The notes below the pieces were generated by a model. It was not told where the DNA came from, did no database searches, and worked only from the letters and a program-made list of their open reading frames with translations. The position numbers were made by a program, and so were the translations under genes. From Sphingomonas sp. YR710 (GTDB taxonomy: Bacteria; Pseudomonadota; Alphaproteobacteria; Sphingomonadales; Sphingomonadaceae), in the NCBI RefSeq assembly GCF_900101455.1, contig NZ_FMZJ01000021.1, positions 1 through 64,000 of the forward strand: a stretch of DNA of 64,000 nt, written 5' to 3'. This document shows, piece by piece, positions 1 to 12,198 of this stretch; positions within the stretch are counted from its first letter, which is position 1, and each line of letters opens with the position of its first letter.

Positions 1-2
1 TC

Positions 3-77
3 GGCAAACTGCTCGATCACTTCCCTTCCGCTGAGTGTGCAAACTACATCCGCGGTGCGGGCTATGCGTCAATATGA
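3..77 (+). mobile_element. IS630-family transposase, C-terminal remnant (cut by window edge)
   Basis: An open frame enters from the left edge and stops at TGA 75-77. It encodes GKLLDHFPSAECANYIRGAG followed by YASI. The ECANY...GY pattern just before the stop is the usual C-terminal tail of IS630-type (DDE) transposases. Only about 24 residues are visible, so whether the element is complete depends on sequence outside the window. No clear terminal inverted repeat could be fixed in the 40 bases downstream. The family call is from memory of the tail motif. Confidence 0.55.
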
Positions 78-116
78 ATCAGAAAGACTCTAAGGTTAGA
101 CGGCCGGCGTCGCAGA

Positions 117-920
117 TCAGCGGGCAACGGTCTCCATCATCGACACGATATGCGCCCGGCGGACGGGATCGCGCGTGATTTCCAGCATGGCGCTCAGACT
201 GTCGCGCGCCTTTTCCGCCTGCCCCGTCTGCCATTGCAGCCGCGCCAGATCCCACCAGCATTGCGCATGCGCGGGGGCGACTGTGGTCGCACGTTCGTAG
301 ATCGCGCGCGCCCGCGCCCGATCGCCGCCGCGTTCGGCGCGGCTGGCCTGGTTGAGCAGCAGCCGAACCAGCACCTGGCGATTGGACATCGGCGCGAGAT
401 GGTCCTTGGTGAGCGCGACACGCGCGCCGAGCGCACCCGCGAGCAGATCGGCGATATGCGCCATCGGCACCGGCGCGCCGCCGTTGAACGGATCGATCAC
501 CACCGCGGCGCCGGGCGGCCCGATCCGCACCAGCACGTGGCCGGGCGTGTTGAGCGCGAAGGCGATCCAACCGATCCGCCGCGCCAGCGCGACATAGAGG
601 ATCGAGAGACTCACCGGCAGCCCGCGCCGCCGATCGAGCACGCGGATCATGTCGGCGTTGAGCGGCGCATCATACGTCTGATGATCGCCGGAAAAGGCAT
701 ATTTGCCTGCCAGCAGCTCTGCCATGATCCGGCCCTGGCGAAGCCCGTCGGCATCCGCCCCCGCGGCCGGGGCAAGCCGCCCCTCCATCTCTTTGAGCAA
801 GGCGAAATAGGGATCGAGGCTGACGCCCTCATGATCGAGCGCGCTGAGATCGAGCGCGGCCAGATCGAGCGCAATGTCTTCATCATCGAGAAGACCGAGA
901 TGGCTGACGGCGGGGATCAT
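117..920 (-). CDS. SirB1-family protein, transglutaminase-like domain plus TPR
   Basis: This 267-residue protein fits the SirB1 family. The middle (about residues 60-170) holds a transglutaminase-like core, with a DRRRGLPVSLSILYVALARR helix region, then NTPGHVLVRI and VIDPFNGG strands. The C-terminal third (about 180-260) is helical and TPR-like, with the pattern RARAIYERATTVAPAHAQCW. SirB1 proteins are conserved in Proteobacteria, but their biochemical role is not established and many lack a full catalytic triad. There is no signal peptide, so it is probably cytosolic. It stands alone, with the UrcA gene upstream on the same strand about 100 bases away and a candidate hairpin between them. 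The family call is firm; the function is unknown. Confidence 0.8.
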   Translation of the reverse strand: MIPAVSHLGLLDDEDIALDLAALDLSALDHEGVSLDPYFALLKEMEGRLAPAAGADADGLRQGRIMAELLAGKYAFSGDHQTYDAPLNADMIRVLDRRRGLPVSLSILYVALARRIGWIAFALNTPGHVLVRIGPPGAAVVIDPFNGGAPVPMAHIADLLAGALGARVALTKDHLAPMSNRQVLVRLLLNQASRAERGGDRARARAIYERATTVAPAHAQCWWDLARLQWQTGQAEKARDSLSAMLEITRDPVRRAHIVSMMETVAR

Positions 921-967
921 GCCCTTATGGCGTAGCCGAAGCGGCCGCCCAATGCCATATATGACGA

Positions 968-999
968 AGCCGGCGGAACGCTATCGCGCACCGCCGGCT
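968..999 (-). terminator. Candidate hairpin terminator after the UrcA gene
   Basis: A perfect 9-bp stem (AGCCGGCGG at 968-976 pairing with CCGCCGGCT at 991-999) encloses a 14-base loop. It lies 24 bases downstream of the UrcA stop on the minus strand. The T-rich tail is weak (TTCGTCAT), so termination is inferred only from position and stem strength. Confidence 0.4.
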
Positions 1000-1022
1000 C
1001 GGTCAGCCGTCATCGGAAGGGC

Positions 1023-1337
1023 TCAGCGCGAGGCGAGCCGGGTTCCTTCAGCCTTGACGGCCATCGCGACCTGCGACCGGGCCGACTTCAGGGCTGTGCT
1101 GCGGCACTGCGCAACGGCCATCCGGTCACCGCTATTGTCGGCGCAGACCTTACGGGCAGCGTGGTGGATGCGGCTGTCGAGCGCATCGACGCCGGCCTGG
1201 GTACCGAGGTTCAGATCGCCATAAGCGACCTTGACCGAGGGCGCCTCGGCGCGCAACGGCGTGGCAACGGCGAGAGTGAGCATGGTGGCGACCAGCGCAG
1301 CGGTGCCAGCGAGCGAGCGGTTTGCGAAGTTGAGCAT
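1023..1337 (-). CDS. UrcA family secreted protein
   Basis: This 104-residue protein has an N-terminal signal peptide (hydrophobic about residues 8-28, likely cleavage after LRA at 30). The mature part matches the UrcA pattern: VKVAYGDLNL, then G...LDSRIHHAARKVC, and a second cysteine in AQCRS (Cys65 and Cys78, which could form a disulfide). UrcA proteins are small exported proteins common in sphingomonads and Caulobacter relatives. Their function is unknown. A purine-rich AAAGGGA ribosome-binding site lies about 7 bases before the ATG. A sequence resembling a sigma-54 promoter lies about 45 bases upstream and is listed separately. Confidence 0.85.
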   Translation of the reverse strand: MLNFANRSLAGTAALVATMLTLAVATPLRAEAPSVKVAYGDLNLGTQAGVDALDSRIHHAARKVCADNSGDRMAVAQCRSTALKSARSQVAMAVKAEGTRLASR

Positions 1338-1380
1338 TGGTAGATCCCTTTGTGTAGAAGTTGGTGATGCACAGTCCTTC

Positions 1381-1396
1381 GCACAAACCGTGCCAA
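1381..1396 (-). promoter_or_regulatory. Candidate sigma-54 (RpoN) promoter for the UrcA gene
   Basis: Read on the minus strand this is TTGGCACGGTTTGTGC. It has the -24 element TGGCACG intact and a GC dinucleotide at the correct -12 spacing (consensus TTGC, here GTGC). Transcription would begin near 1369, leaving a leader of about 30 bases before the UrcA ATG at 1337. The match is by eye only. One mismatch in the -12 box and the lack of a recognised activator site keep confidence moderate. Confidence 0.4.
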
Positions 1397-1537
1397 ATGA
1401 ATTTCACCTGATTTTATTGATGTTTTCGGAAAATATTACATAACTCTGTTGCCAATGATTGGCAGAATTTCCGTACTCATGGTGTTTTTTCCAAATTGCA
1501 GCGAGATTGATCGCTTGTTCGCATTAAAGAGAGGAAA

Positions 1538-2176
1538 ATGATGGGCCCGGTCTTCGATACCGTGTTCAACGAGCGGCTTGCCGAGTTGCTGGCCTGGCGC
1601 CGGGATGTCCGTCGGTTCCGAACGGATCCGGTGCCCCCGGGCCTGCTGGATCGACTGTTCGATGTCGTCCAGCTCTCCCCGTCAGTCGGCAACAGTCAGC
1701 CCTGGCGATGGGCGGCCGTCGACGATCCCGCGCGACGCCAGGCGGTCTGCGCCAATTTCCAGCGCTGCAACGATGTCGCGTTACACGAGCAGGCGGATGA
1801 GCGGCAGGCGGCTTATGCCGCTCTCAAGCTCGAGGGGCTGCGCACCGCGCCGGCGCAGTTCGCGATCTTCTGCGATGTCGAAACAGAGCAGGGCCATGGC
1901 CTCGGCCGCGCGACGATGCCGGAGACATTGGCCTATTCCACCGTCCTGGCTATCGCCGCCTTCTGGCTCGCGGCGCGCGCCCGCGGGCTTGGCGTCGGCT
2001 GGGTATCGATCCTCGATCCGGCCGCAATCAACGCAATCGTCGATGTCGATCCGGCGTGGCGCTTCATCGCCTATCTGTGTGTCGGCTGGCCTGAAGAGGA
2101 GCATATCGATCCCGAACTTGCCCGCCACGGCTGGCAAAGGCGCACCGATGCAGGACGCACGATCCTGCAGCGCTGA
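1538..2176 (+). CDS. bluB: 5,6-dimethylbenzimidazole synthase
   Basis: This 212-residue flavin-reductase-fold protein matches BluB, which cannibalises reduced FMN with oxygen to make 5,6-dimethylbenzimidazole, the lower ligand of vitamin B12. Visible family segments are LAWRRDVRRFRTDPVPPGLL near the N-terminus, LSPSVGNSQPWRW (FMN site, about residues 47-59), and GLGVGWVSILDP (about 148-159). An AGAGAGG sequence precedes two tandem ATGs (1538 and 1541); the second has the better spacing. No cobalamin riboswitch was recognised in the 200 bases upstream, and no other cobalamin gene lies in the window. The next operon begins 5 bases after its stop with its own promoter. Confidence 0.88.
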   Translation: MMGPVFDTVFNERLAELLAWRRDVRRFRTDPVPPGLLDRLFDVVQLSPSVGNSQPWRWAAVDDPARRQAVCANFQRCNDVALHEQADERQAAYAALKLEGLRTAPAQFAIFCDVETEQGHGLGRATMPETLAYSTVLAIAAFWLAARARGLGVGWVSILDPAAINAIVDVDPAWRFIAYLCVGWPEEEHIDPELARHGWQRRTDAGRTILQR

Positions 2177-2180
2177 GGCT

Positions 2181-2206
2181 GTAACCTTCCGCCGCATCCT
2201 CCCGAA
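2181..2206 (+). promoter_or_regulatory. ECF-type promoter (GTAACC-N16-CGAA) of the bufferin operon
   Basis: GTAACC at 2181-2186 is followed by exactly 16 bases and then CGAA at 2203-2206. As I recall it, this is the -35/-10 pair reported for the Caulobacter ECF factor sigma-F, which controls heavy-metal-responsive operons with DUF2282/DUF692 genes. It lies 43-68 bases before the bufA ATG and starts 5 bases after the bluB stop, so it would serve bufABC and not bluB. No ECF sigma or anti-sigma gene is present in the window, so the regulator must be encoded elsewhere. Confidence 0.6.
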
Positions 2207-2248
2207 GTAGCATGTGCCACATCGGCAATAACCTTTCGGAGAGACATC

Positions 2249-2512
2249 ATGACCATCACCAGATCCGGCGTCAGCTTCGCCGCCACCGCCGCCCTGATCG
2301 CGCTCGCGGGTGCGACCGCATCGGCCCCGTCCTTTGCCGCCGGCGCGAAGACCGTCCATTGCTACGGCGTCAACAGCTGCAAGGGCACGTCCGACTGCAA
2401 GACCGCGCACAATGACTGCAAGGGCATGAACACGTGCAAGGGACAGGGCTTCAAGGAAATGACCGCGAAGAAGTGCACCGCCGCCGGCGGCAGCCTGACC
2501 GAGATCAAGTGA
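2249..2512 (+). CDS. bufA: Bufferin precursor, periplasmic copper-binding RiPP
   Basis: This 87-residue precursor has a signal peptide (hydrophobic about residues 9-26, likely cleavage near SFA at 30). Its short mature part carries six cysteines (38, 44, 50, 57, 63, 76). The core repeats a C-K-G/T unit: HCYG, NSCKG, SDCKT, NDCKG, NTCKG, then KKC near the end. This is the DUF2282-like BufA pattern. In characterised bufferins, a BufB/BufC enzyme pair converts core cysteines to thiooxazole-type heterocycles, and the exported peptide buffers excess copper in the periplasm. The GGAGAG ribosome-binding site and the upstream ECF-like promoter fit metal-stress control. Which cysteines are modified here cannot be told from sequence. 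Confidence 0.88.
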   Translation: MTITRSGVSFAATAALIALAGATASAPSFAAGAKTVHCYGVNSCKGTSDCKTAHNDCKGMNTCKGQGFKEMTAKKCTAAGGSLTEIK

Positions 2513-2570
2513 CGATCCGGCCCGGCTGCGCCACGTGGCCGGGCCACATTCTTACGCGAGGACATGGCAG

Positions 2571-3404
2571 ATGGCGCCTTCGGCATTTCATGGTTTCGGC
2601 CTCGGGCTGCGCGCCCGGCATTATCCGGATTTTCTGGAAAGCCCGGTGGCGGTCGACTTCGTCGAGGTGATTTCCGAAAATTTCATGATCGACGGCGGCC
2701 GGCCGCTGAACATCCTCGGCCGCATACGCGAACGTCATCCCGTTGCACTCCACGGTGTATCGATGTCGATCGGATCGACGGACGGCATCGATCCCGACTA
2801 TCTGGCGCGATTGAAGGCACTCGCGGATCGGATCGAGCCCCTGTTCGTGTCCGATCATCTGTGCTGGACGCGGATCTCCGGCTTCAATTCGCACGACCTG
2901 CTGCCACTGCCCTATACGCAAGAGGCGCTCGACCTGGTCTGCGCCAATGTCGATCGGGCACAACATGCATTGCAGCGGACGATACTGATCGAGAATCCCT
3001 CAAGCTATATCGCTTTCGACGGCGCGGATATGACCGAATGGGAATTTCTCGACGCCTTGTGCGCCCGCACCGGCTGCGATCTGCTGCTCGACGTCAACAA
3101 TATCTTCGTGAGCGCGACCAATCATGGCTTCGATGCGATGGCCTATCTAAATGGCGTGCCGGCACAGCGCGTCCGGCAGATCCATCTTGCCGGACACAGC
3201 CGCCGCGGCGACATGCTGATCGATACGCATGACCAACCGGTGCCCGATCCGGTGTGGGCATTGTACGAAGCGGCGATCCGGCGGGTCGGCCCGGCGGCGA
3301 CGATGATCGAGCGCGACGATGCGATTCCGCCGCTGGCCGAATTGCTCGGCGAGCTCGATGTCGCCCGATCGCATGCGCGCAACCGCGAAAGGCTGGCCGC
3401 ATGA
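2571..3404 (+). CDS. bufB: MNIO-family (DUF692) bufferin maturase
   Basis: This is a multinuclear non-heme iron oxidative enzyme of the DUF692 family, related to MbnB. I chose ATG 2571 (277 residues) because GAGGA lies just upstream; an in-frame GTG at 2535 would add 12 unconserved residues. Candidate metal ligands in a TIM-barrel order are E36 (ISENF), H61 (LHGVS), D95-H96 (VSDHL), E141 (LIENP), D174 and N176 (LLDVNN), H205 and H209 (IHLAGH), D218 and H220 (DTHDQ), and E247. Known members oxidise precursor cysteines using Fe(II)/Fe(III) clusters. It follows bufA by 58 bases and overlaps bufC by 4 bases (ATGA), so BufB and BufC are probably translated together. Confidence 0.92.
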   Translation: MAPSAFHGFGLGLRARHYPDFLESPVAVDFVEVISENFMIDGGRPLNILGRIRERHPVALHGVSMSIGSTDGIDPDYLARLKALADRIEPLFVSDHLCWTRISGFNSHDLLPLPYTQEALDLVCANVDRAQHALQRTILIENPSSYIAFDGADMTEWEFLDALCARTGCDLLLDVNNIFVSATNHGFDAMAYLNGVPAQRVRQIHLAGHSRRGDMLIDTHDQPVPDPVWALYEAAIRRVGPAATMIERDDAIPPLAELLGELDVARSHARNRERLAA

Positions 3405-4165
3405 GCACCGCAATGCCATTGGCCGAATTGCAGCGCGGTTTCTACGATTGGCTGGTCGACGCGCCGACCGATTTCGCCAGACGGATCGGCGATCGGGCGG
3501 CCGCGGGGCTTAAGGTATATCAGCACAATTACCGCAGCCAGCTTGTCGCCTGTCTCGGCGAAACCTTCGAACATCTTCATGCCTGGCTCGGCGATGAGGC
3601 GTTCGCCGATGCCGCCCGCGCGCATATCCAACGCAACCCGCCTTATGGATGGACGCTCGGCATCTTCGGCGAAGGCTTCGATCGGACGCTCGCCACGCTC
3701 TATCCGGACGATCCCGAGGTCGCCGAACTGGCCTGGCTCGAATGGTCGCTGGCGCAGGCCTTCACCGGGCCGGATGCCGATGAGATCGCGCCAGAAGAAT
3801 TGACCGGCATCGACTGGGATACAGCTCGGCTGATCTGTGCGCCCACCATGCGGATGCGGGCCGCGACGACGAACGCCGGCGCGATCTGGTCGGCCTTGTC
3901 AGCCGGCGAGGCGCCCCCGGCCGCAGCGCTGCTGCCCGAACGGGGCGCGATGCTGGTGTGGCGCAATCAGCTTACGCCCTGTTTCCGAACGATCGAAGCC
4001 GACGAGCAAAAGGCGCTGGAGCGGATAGCCGCGGGCACCGGCTTCGGCGAAATGTGCGCGCAACTGGCCGCACAAGCCGGCGAAGCGGGTATTCAGCTGG
4101 CGGGGATCATGTTGGGCCAATGGCTGCGCGACAGAGTCGTGATCGGCGTGTTGCCGCCTGCGTGA
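3401..4165 (+). CDS. bufC: DUF2063 bufferin-maturation partner protein
   Basis: The 254-residue product starts at an ATG that overlaps the bufB stop (ATGA). The N-terminal region (about residues 5-95) is the DUF2063 domain, with LAELQRGFYDWL, then YQHNYRSQLVACLGETF and AFADAARAHI. The rest resembles the MbnC-like partner fold. In bufferin systems BufC binds the precursor leader or core and presents it to the iron enzyme BufB. No signal peptide is seen, so modification should occur in the cytoplasm before BufA is exported. No DoxX-like membrane gene follows here, although many related operons carry one. The next gene is on the opposite strand. Confidence 0.88.
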   Translation: MSTAMPLAELQRGFYDWLVDAPTDFARRIGDRAAAGLKVYQHNYRSQLVACLGETFEHLHAWLGDEAFADAARAHIQRNPPYGWTLGIFGEGFDRTLATLYPDDPEVAELAWLEWSLAQAFTGPDADEIAPEELTGIDWDTARLICAPTMRMRAATTNAGAIWSALSAGEAPPAAALLPERGAMLVWRNQLTPCFRTIEADEQKALERIAAGTGFGEMCAQLAAQAGEAGIQLAGIMLGQWLRDRVVIGVLPPA

Positions 4166-4181
4166 TACGCGGCGCGGCTCG

Positions 4182-4379
4182 TTACCAGCGGCCGCCGGTG
4201 AACGGCGCGAACGACTGGTGATATTTGCCGACATGCGCCTGCGCATAGGCCTCGAACACGGTCTGGGGATCGCAACCGGTCTTCGAAGACTGCACTTTCT
4301 GGAACAAGGCAGCGTCCATCAAGCGCTGTGCGACCTCGAAATTGATCTCCCGGCCGCTCGCGTCGCGCACCATTGTCAC
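4182..4379 (-). CDS. Small conserved protein of unknown function
   Basis: A 65-residue product is predicted from a GTG at 4379, placed 9 bases after GGGGGAG; an ATG at 4373 would give 63 residues. The sequence contains GREINFEVAQRLMDAALF and DPQTVFEAYAQAHVGKYHQS, with one cysteine (KTGCDP). There is no signal peptide or membrane segment. I recall similar small proteins in sphingomonads but no function. It is divergent from gltB across a 210-base gap that carries direct repeats. It is convergent with bufC (16 bases apart), so it is unlikely to belong to the bufferin operon. Confidence 0.6.
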   Translation of the reverse strand: MTMVRDASGREINFEVAQRLMDAALFQKVQSSKTGCDPQTVFEAYAQAHVGKYHQSFAPFTGGRW

Positions 4380-4415
4380 TGTTATATTCTCCCCCAAACC
4401 CAGAGATTCATAGCA

Positions 4416-4449
4416 CAATGTTGTTACGGCTCAATGTTGTACGGTACAA
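4416..4449 (+). promoter_or_regulatory. Direct repeat and dyad in the gltB upstream region
   Basis: CAATGTTGTTACGG (4416-4429) is repeated as CAATGTTGTACGG (4432-4444), 16 bases apart. The second copy runs into the dyad TTGTAC-G-GTACAA (4437-4449). The position between two divergent genes suggests a regulator-binding site for gltB or the small gene. No regulator was identified and no sigma-70 promoter could be fixed confidently. Confidence 0.35.
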
Positions 4450-4590
4450 AGATTGCCGTGGACTTAAGGCGAGCAGGGCTTGAGGCCCCACAAGATTCAT
4501 TGCGCTTCACTCTGCCGGATTGGACTGTATAGCGACTCGCACGATGGCGGCCCGCTGGTTGGGGTCAGCCGGGAGGGGGATAGAAGCCGG

Positions 4591-9228
<4,638 letters not shown>

Positions 9229-9244
9229 TCGGAGAATTTTTGAG

Positions 9245-10681
9245 ATGGGCAAGGCCACCGGCTTCCTGGAAATCGAACGGCGCGACCGCGGCTATGACAA
9301 GCCGGAGAAGCGGCTGAAGAACTGGAGCGAGTTCGTCAAACCGCTCGGCGAGACCGAAATTCGCGATCAGGCCGCGCGCTGCATGAATTGTGGCATTCCT
9401 TATTGTCACAATGGCTGTCCGGTGAACAACATCATCCCGGACTGGAACCATCTGGTCTATGAGGATCAGTGGCGTTCGGCGCTCGACGTGCTGCATTCGA
9501 CCAACAATTTCCCCGAATTCACCGGCCGCATCTGCCCGGCGCCGTGCGAGGCAAGTTGCACGCTCAACATCGACGATTCGCCGGTCACGATCAAAACGAT
9601 CGAATGCCAGATCGTCGATCGCGGATGGGAAGAAGGCTGGATCTTGCCCCAGCCGCCCAGGATCAGGACCGGCAGGCGGGTGGCCGTGGTCGGATCGGGC
9701 CCCGCCGGTCTCGCCTGCGCGCAACAGCTCGCACGCGCCGGCCACGCCGTGACCGTGTTCGAGAAGAATGACCGGGTCGGCGGGCTGATGCGGTACGGCA
9801 TTCCCGACTTCAAGATGGAAAAACACCTGATCAACCGCCGCGCACAGCAGATGGAGGCCGAAGGCGTCACCTTCCGCACCAGCGTCGAGATCGGCGTGAT
9901 GATGTCGGTCGACAGCCTGCAGGAAAATTTCGACGCGGTGGTGATGGCGGGCGGCGCGGAAAAGCCCCGCCTGCTCGATATCCCCGGCTCCGAACTGTCC
10001 GGCGTGCGGCTGGCGATGGAATTTCTGACCCAGCAGAACAAGCGCAATGCCGGCGACGACGAAGTCCGCGCCGCGCCGCGCGGCTCGCTGACCGCGACCG
10101 GCAAACACGTCATCGTCATCGGCGGCGGCGACACCGGATCGGATTGCGTCGGCACATCGAACCGGCAGGGTGCCGCCTCGGTCACCCAGCTCGAAATCAT
10201 GCCGAAGCCGCCCGAGCGCGAGGATAAGGCATTGAGCTGGCCGAACTGGCCGCTGCGCCTGCGCACGTCATCGAGCCATGAGGAAGGCTGCGACCGCGAC
10301 TGGGCGGTGCTGACCAAGCGCGCAACCGGATCGGCCGACAAGATCGAAGCGCTCGAATGCGTCCGCGTCGAATGGGTGAACGGGCGCATGGAGGAAATCG
10401 CCGGCAGCGAATTCGCGCTGAAGGCCGATCTCGTCCTGCTCGCGATGGGCTTCACCGGCCCGATCCAGGCCGGGATGATCGAGCAGTCCGGCGTCACGCT
10501 CGACGCGCGCGGCAACGTCCAGGCGACCATGCAGGATTACAGGACCAGCCGTGATGGCGTGTTCGCATGCGGCGACATGCGGCGCGGCCAGTCCCTCGTC
10601 GTATGGGCGATCCGCGAGGGCCGCCAATGCGCCCGCGCGGTCGATCTGGAGCTGATGGGCACCAGCGAACTGCCGCGTTAG
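9245..10681 (+). CDS. gltD: Glutamate synthase small subunit
   Basis: GltD (478 residues) takes electrons from NADPH through FAD and iron-sulfur clusters to GltB. The N-terminal adrenodoxin-type cysteines are visible: C46, C49, C54 and C58 in [13 protein letters not shown], and a second group in CPAPCEASC (about 99-107). The FAD dinucleotide motif is [14 protein letters not shown] (about 147-160), and the NADPH motif is [15 protein letters not shown] (about 290-304). Start ATG 9245 gives the normal family length and lies 16 bases after the gltB stop, with GGAG just upstream. The TAG stop sits inside the stem of a terminator shared with the convergent transporter gene. Confidence 0.97.
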   Translation: MGKATGFLEIERRDRGYDKPEKRLKNWSEFVKPLGETEIRDQAARCMNCGIPYCHNGCPVNNIIPDWNHLVYEDQWRSALDVLHSTNNFPEFTGRICPAPCEASCTLNIDDSPVTIKTIECQIVDRGWEEGWILPQPPRIRTGRRVAVVGSGPAGLACAQQLARAGHAVTVFEKNDRVGGLMRYGIPDFKMEKHLINRRAQQMEAEGVTFRTSVEIGVMMSVDSLQENFDAVVMAGGAEKPRLLDIPGSELSGVRLAMEFLTQQNKRNAGDDEVRAAPRGSLTATGKHVIVIGGGDTGSDCVGTSNRQGAASVTQLEIMPKPPEREDKALSWPNWPLRLRTSSSHEEGCDRDWAVLTKRATGSADKIEALECVRVEWVNGRMEEIAGSEFALKADLVLLAMGFTGPIQAGMIEQSGVTLDARGNVQATMQDYRTSRDGVFACGDMRRGQSLVVWAIREGRQCARAVDLELMGTSELPR

Positions 10682-10721
10682 AGTTTTTCGGGCACAGACC
10701 GACGAAAGTCGGAAAACTCTA
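10679..10721. terminator. Bidirectional terminator embedding both convergent stop codons
   Basis: TAGAGTTTT (10679-10687) pairs with AAAACTCTA (10713-10721). Inside it, CCGAC and GTCGG close a GAAA tetraloop. The first TAG is the gltD stop and the complementary CTA encodes the stop of the NRAMP-like gene. The arms supply a T run on either strand, as expected for a two-way intrinsic terminator. Confidence 0.8.
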
Positions 10722-12023
10722 AGTCAGCAGGAAGGCGATGGCGACGGCGGCCATGACCGCTGTCGCCAGCCAGCCGCCGCCTGCCAGTTTGCGGGAAATC
10801 GCCAGGCGCCCCATGATGCGCCGGTTGCGCGCGATGATCATCACGACGGTCATCAACGGCGCGGCCAACATGCCGTTCACCACCGCCGCCCAATAGAGCG
10901 CCTTCATCGGATCGATCGCGACGAAGTTCAGCGCAAGCCCGCCGATCGTGGCCGCGGCGATTGTGGCGTAGAATGCCTTTGCCTCGCGCGGTTGCCGATC
11001 GAGCCCCTCAACCCAGCCGAACGTCTCGCTGACCGCATAGGCCGCGGAGCCCGCCAGGATCGGCACGGCAAGCAGGCCGGTGCCGATGATCCCGATCGCA
11101 AACAAGGCGAAGGCGAATTCGCCCGCGATCGGCCGCAGCGCTTCGGCCGCTTCGGCCGAAGTCGCGACATTGACGATACCGTGCGCATGCAAAGTGGCGG
11201 CGGTCGCGATGACGATGAACAATGCGGTAAGATGCGAAAAGCCCATACCGACCAGCGTATCGATGCGGATTCGCGTGAGTTCGGGTCCCGCCGAGCGTGG
11301 CGAGATACAGAGCGGCTTGACGTGGCGGCGATGCTGCTCCTCCACCTCCTGACCCGCCTGCCAGAAGAAGAGGTAAGGGCTAATCGTCGTGCCGAGAATG
11401 GCGACCAGCGCCATCGCATGGTCGCGATCGAACCGGAATTGCGGAATCACCGTCTGATGCAAGGCCGTCGCCCATGGCACATGCGAGACGAACACGACCG
11501 CCACGTAGGAAAAGAGCGACAGCGTCGTCCATTTCAGGATCTGCGCATAGCGGCTGTAGCTGAGGAAGGTTTCCAGCAATATGCTGACGATGCCGAATAC
11601 GACCGTGAACAGCAGCACCGGGCCGGGTATCAGCAGCGCCAGCGCAGCCCCCATCGCCCCAAGATCGGCACCAAGGTTGATCACATTCGCGATCAGCAGC
11701 AGCACCACCACCGAACGCAGCAGCCAGGGCGAATAATGCCGCCGCAGATTTTGCGCGATGCCGAGGCCCGTCACCGATCCGATCTGCGCGCAGATCGCCT
11801 GGATCGACGCGAGCAAGGGATATCCGAACAACATCGTCCAGGCCATGCCATAGCCGAATTGCGCGCCGACCTGGCTGTAGGTCGCGATCCCGCTCGGATC
11901 ATCATCCGCAGCACCGGTGACGAGCCCCGGGCCCAAAGCACCGACCAAGGCTTTTCCCCAATGACGGGGAGCCTGTTCCTCGCTGCTCGCGCCCTTGTCC
12001 GGCTTGATCACCCGCTCGTTCAA
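10719..12023 (-). CDS. NRAMP-superfamily divalent metal transporter, divergent subfamily
   Basis: This 434-residue integral membrane protein has about 11 hydrophobic helices and NRAMP architecture. The TM1 metal-binding motif, canonically DPGN, reads DPSG here (residues 42-45 in ADDDPSGIATYSQ). The TM6 MPH motif is replaced by TTISPYLFFWQ (about 212-222). Canonical MntH-type Mn/Fe transporters use the Asp, Asn and Met side chains as metal ligands, so loss of Asn and Met suggests altered selectivity, as in NRAMP-related magnesium transporters. The substrate cannot be assigned from sequence. It is transcribed alone, convergent with gltD, and no riboswitch was recognised upstream. Confidence 0.85.
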   Translation of the reverse strand: MNERVIKPDKGASSEEQAPRHWGKALVGALGPGLVTGAADDDPSGIATYSQVGAQFGYGMAWTMLFGYPLLASIQAICAQIGSVTGLGIAQNLRRHYSPWLLRSVVVLLLIANVINLGADLGAMGAALALLIPGPVLLFTVVFGIVSILLETFLSYSRYAQILKWTTLSLFSYVAVVFVSHVPWATALHQTVIPQFRFDRDHAMALVAILGTTISPYLFFWQAGQEVEEQHRRHVKPLCISPRSAGPELTRIRIDTLVGMGFSHLTALFIVIATAATLHAHGIVNVATSAEAAEALRPIAGEFAFALFAIGIIGTGLLAVPILAGSAAYAVSETFGWVEGLDRQPREAKAFYATIAAATIGGLALNFVAIDPMKALYWAAVVNGMLAAPLMTVVMIIARNRRIMGRLAISRKLAGGGWLATAVMAAVAIAFLLT

Positions 12024-12198
12024 ACGCCGTCCCCTAATATTTCAGCCCGACGAGCGGCCCCTGCCTCGCGACGCGAGCAAGATGATCGAACCGGATCGTT
12101 CAAATGCAGACCTGTCACGTTCAGACGGCCAGTTAACGCCAGGCACCCGACGACACCTTACGCAATAGTCCGCGGCCGGAAGCCGCAACCGTCCGCCG

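Noticed and set aside
1338-1537. Cobalamin riboswitch upstream of bluB
   Set aside because: I looked for the conserved B12-box pattern and paired stems and did not find them in this AT-richer 200-base stretch.
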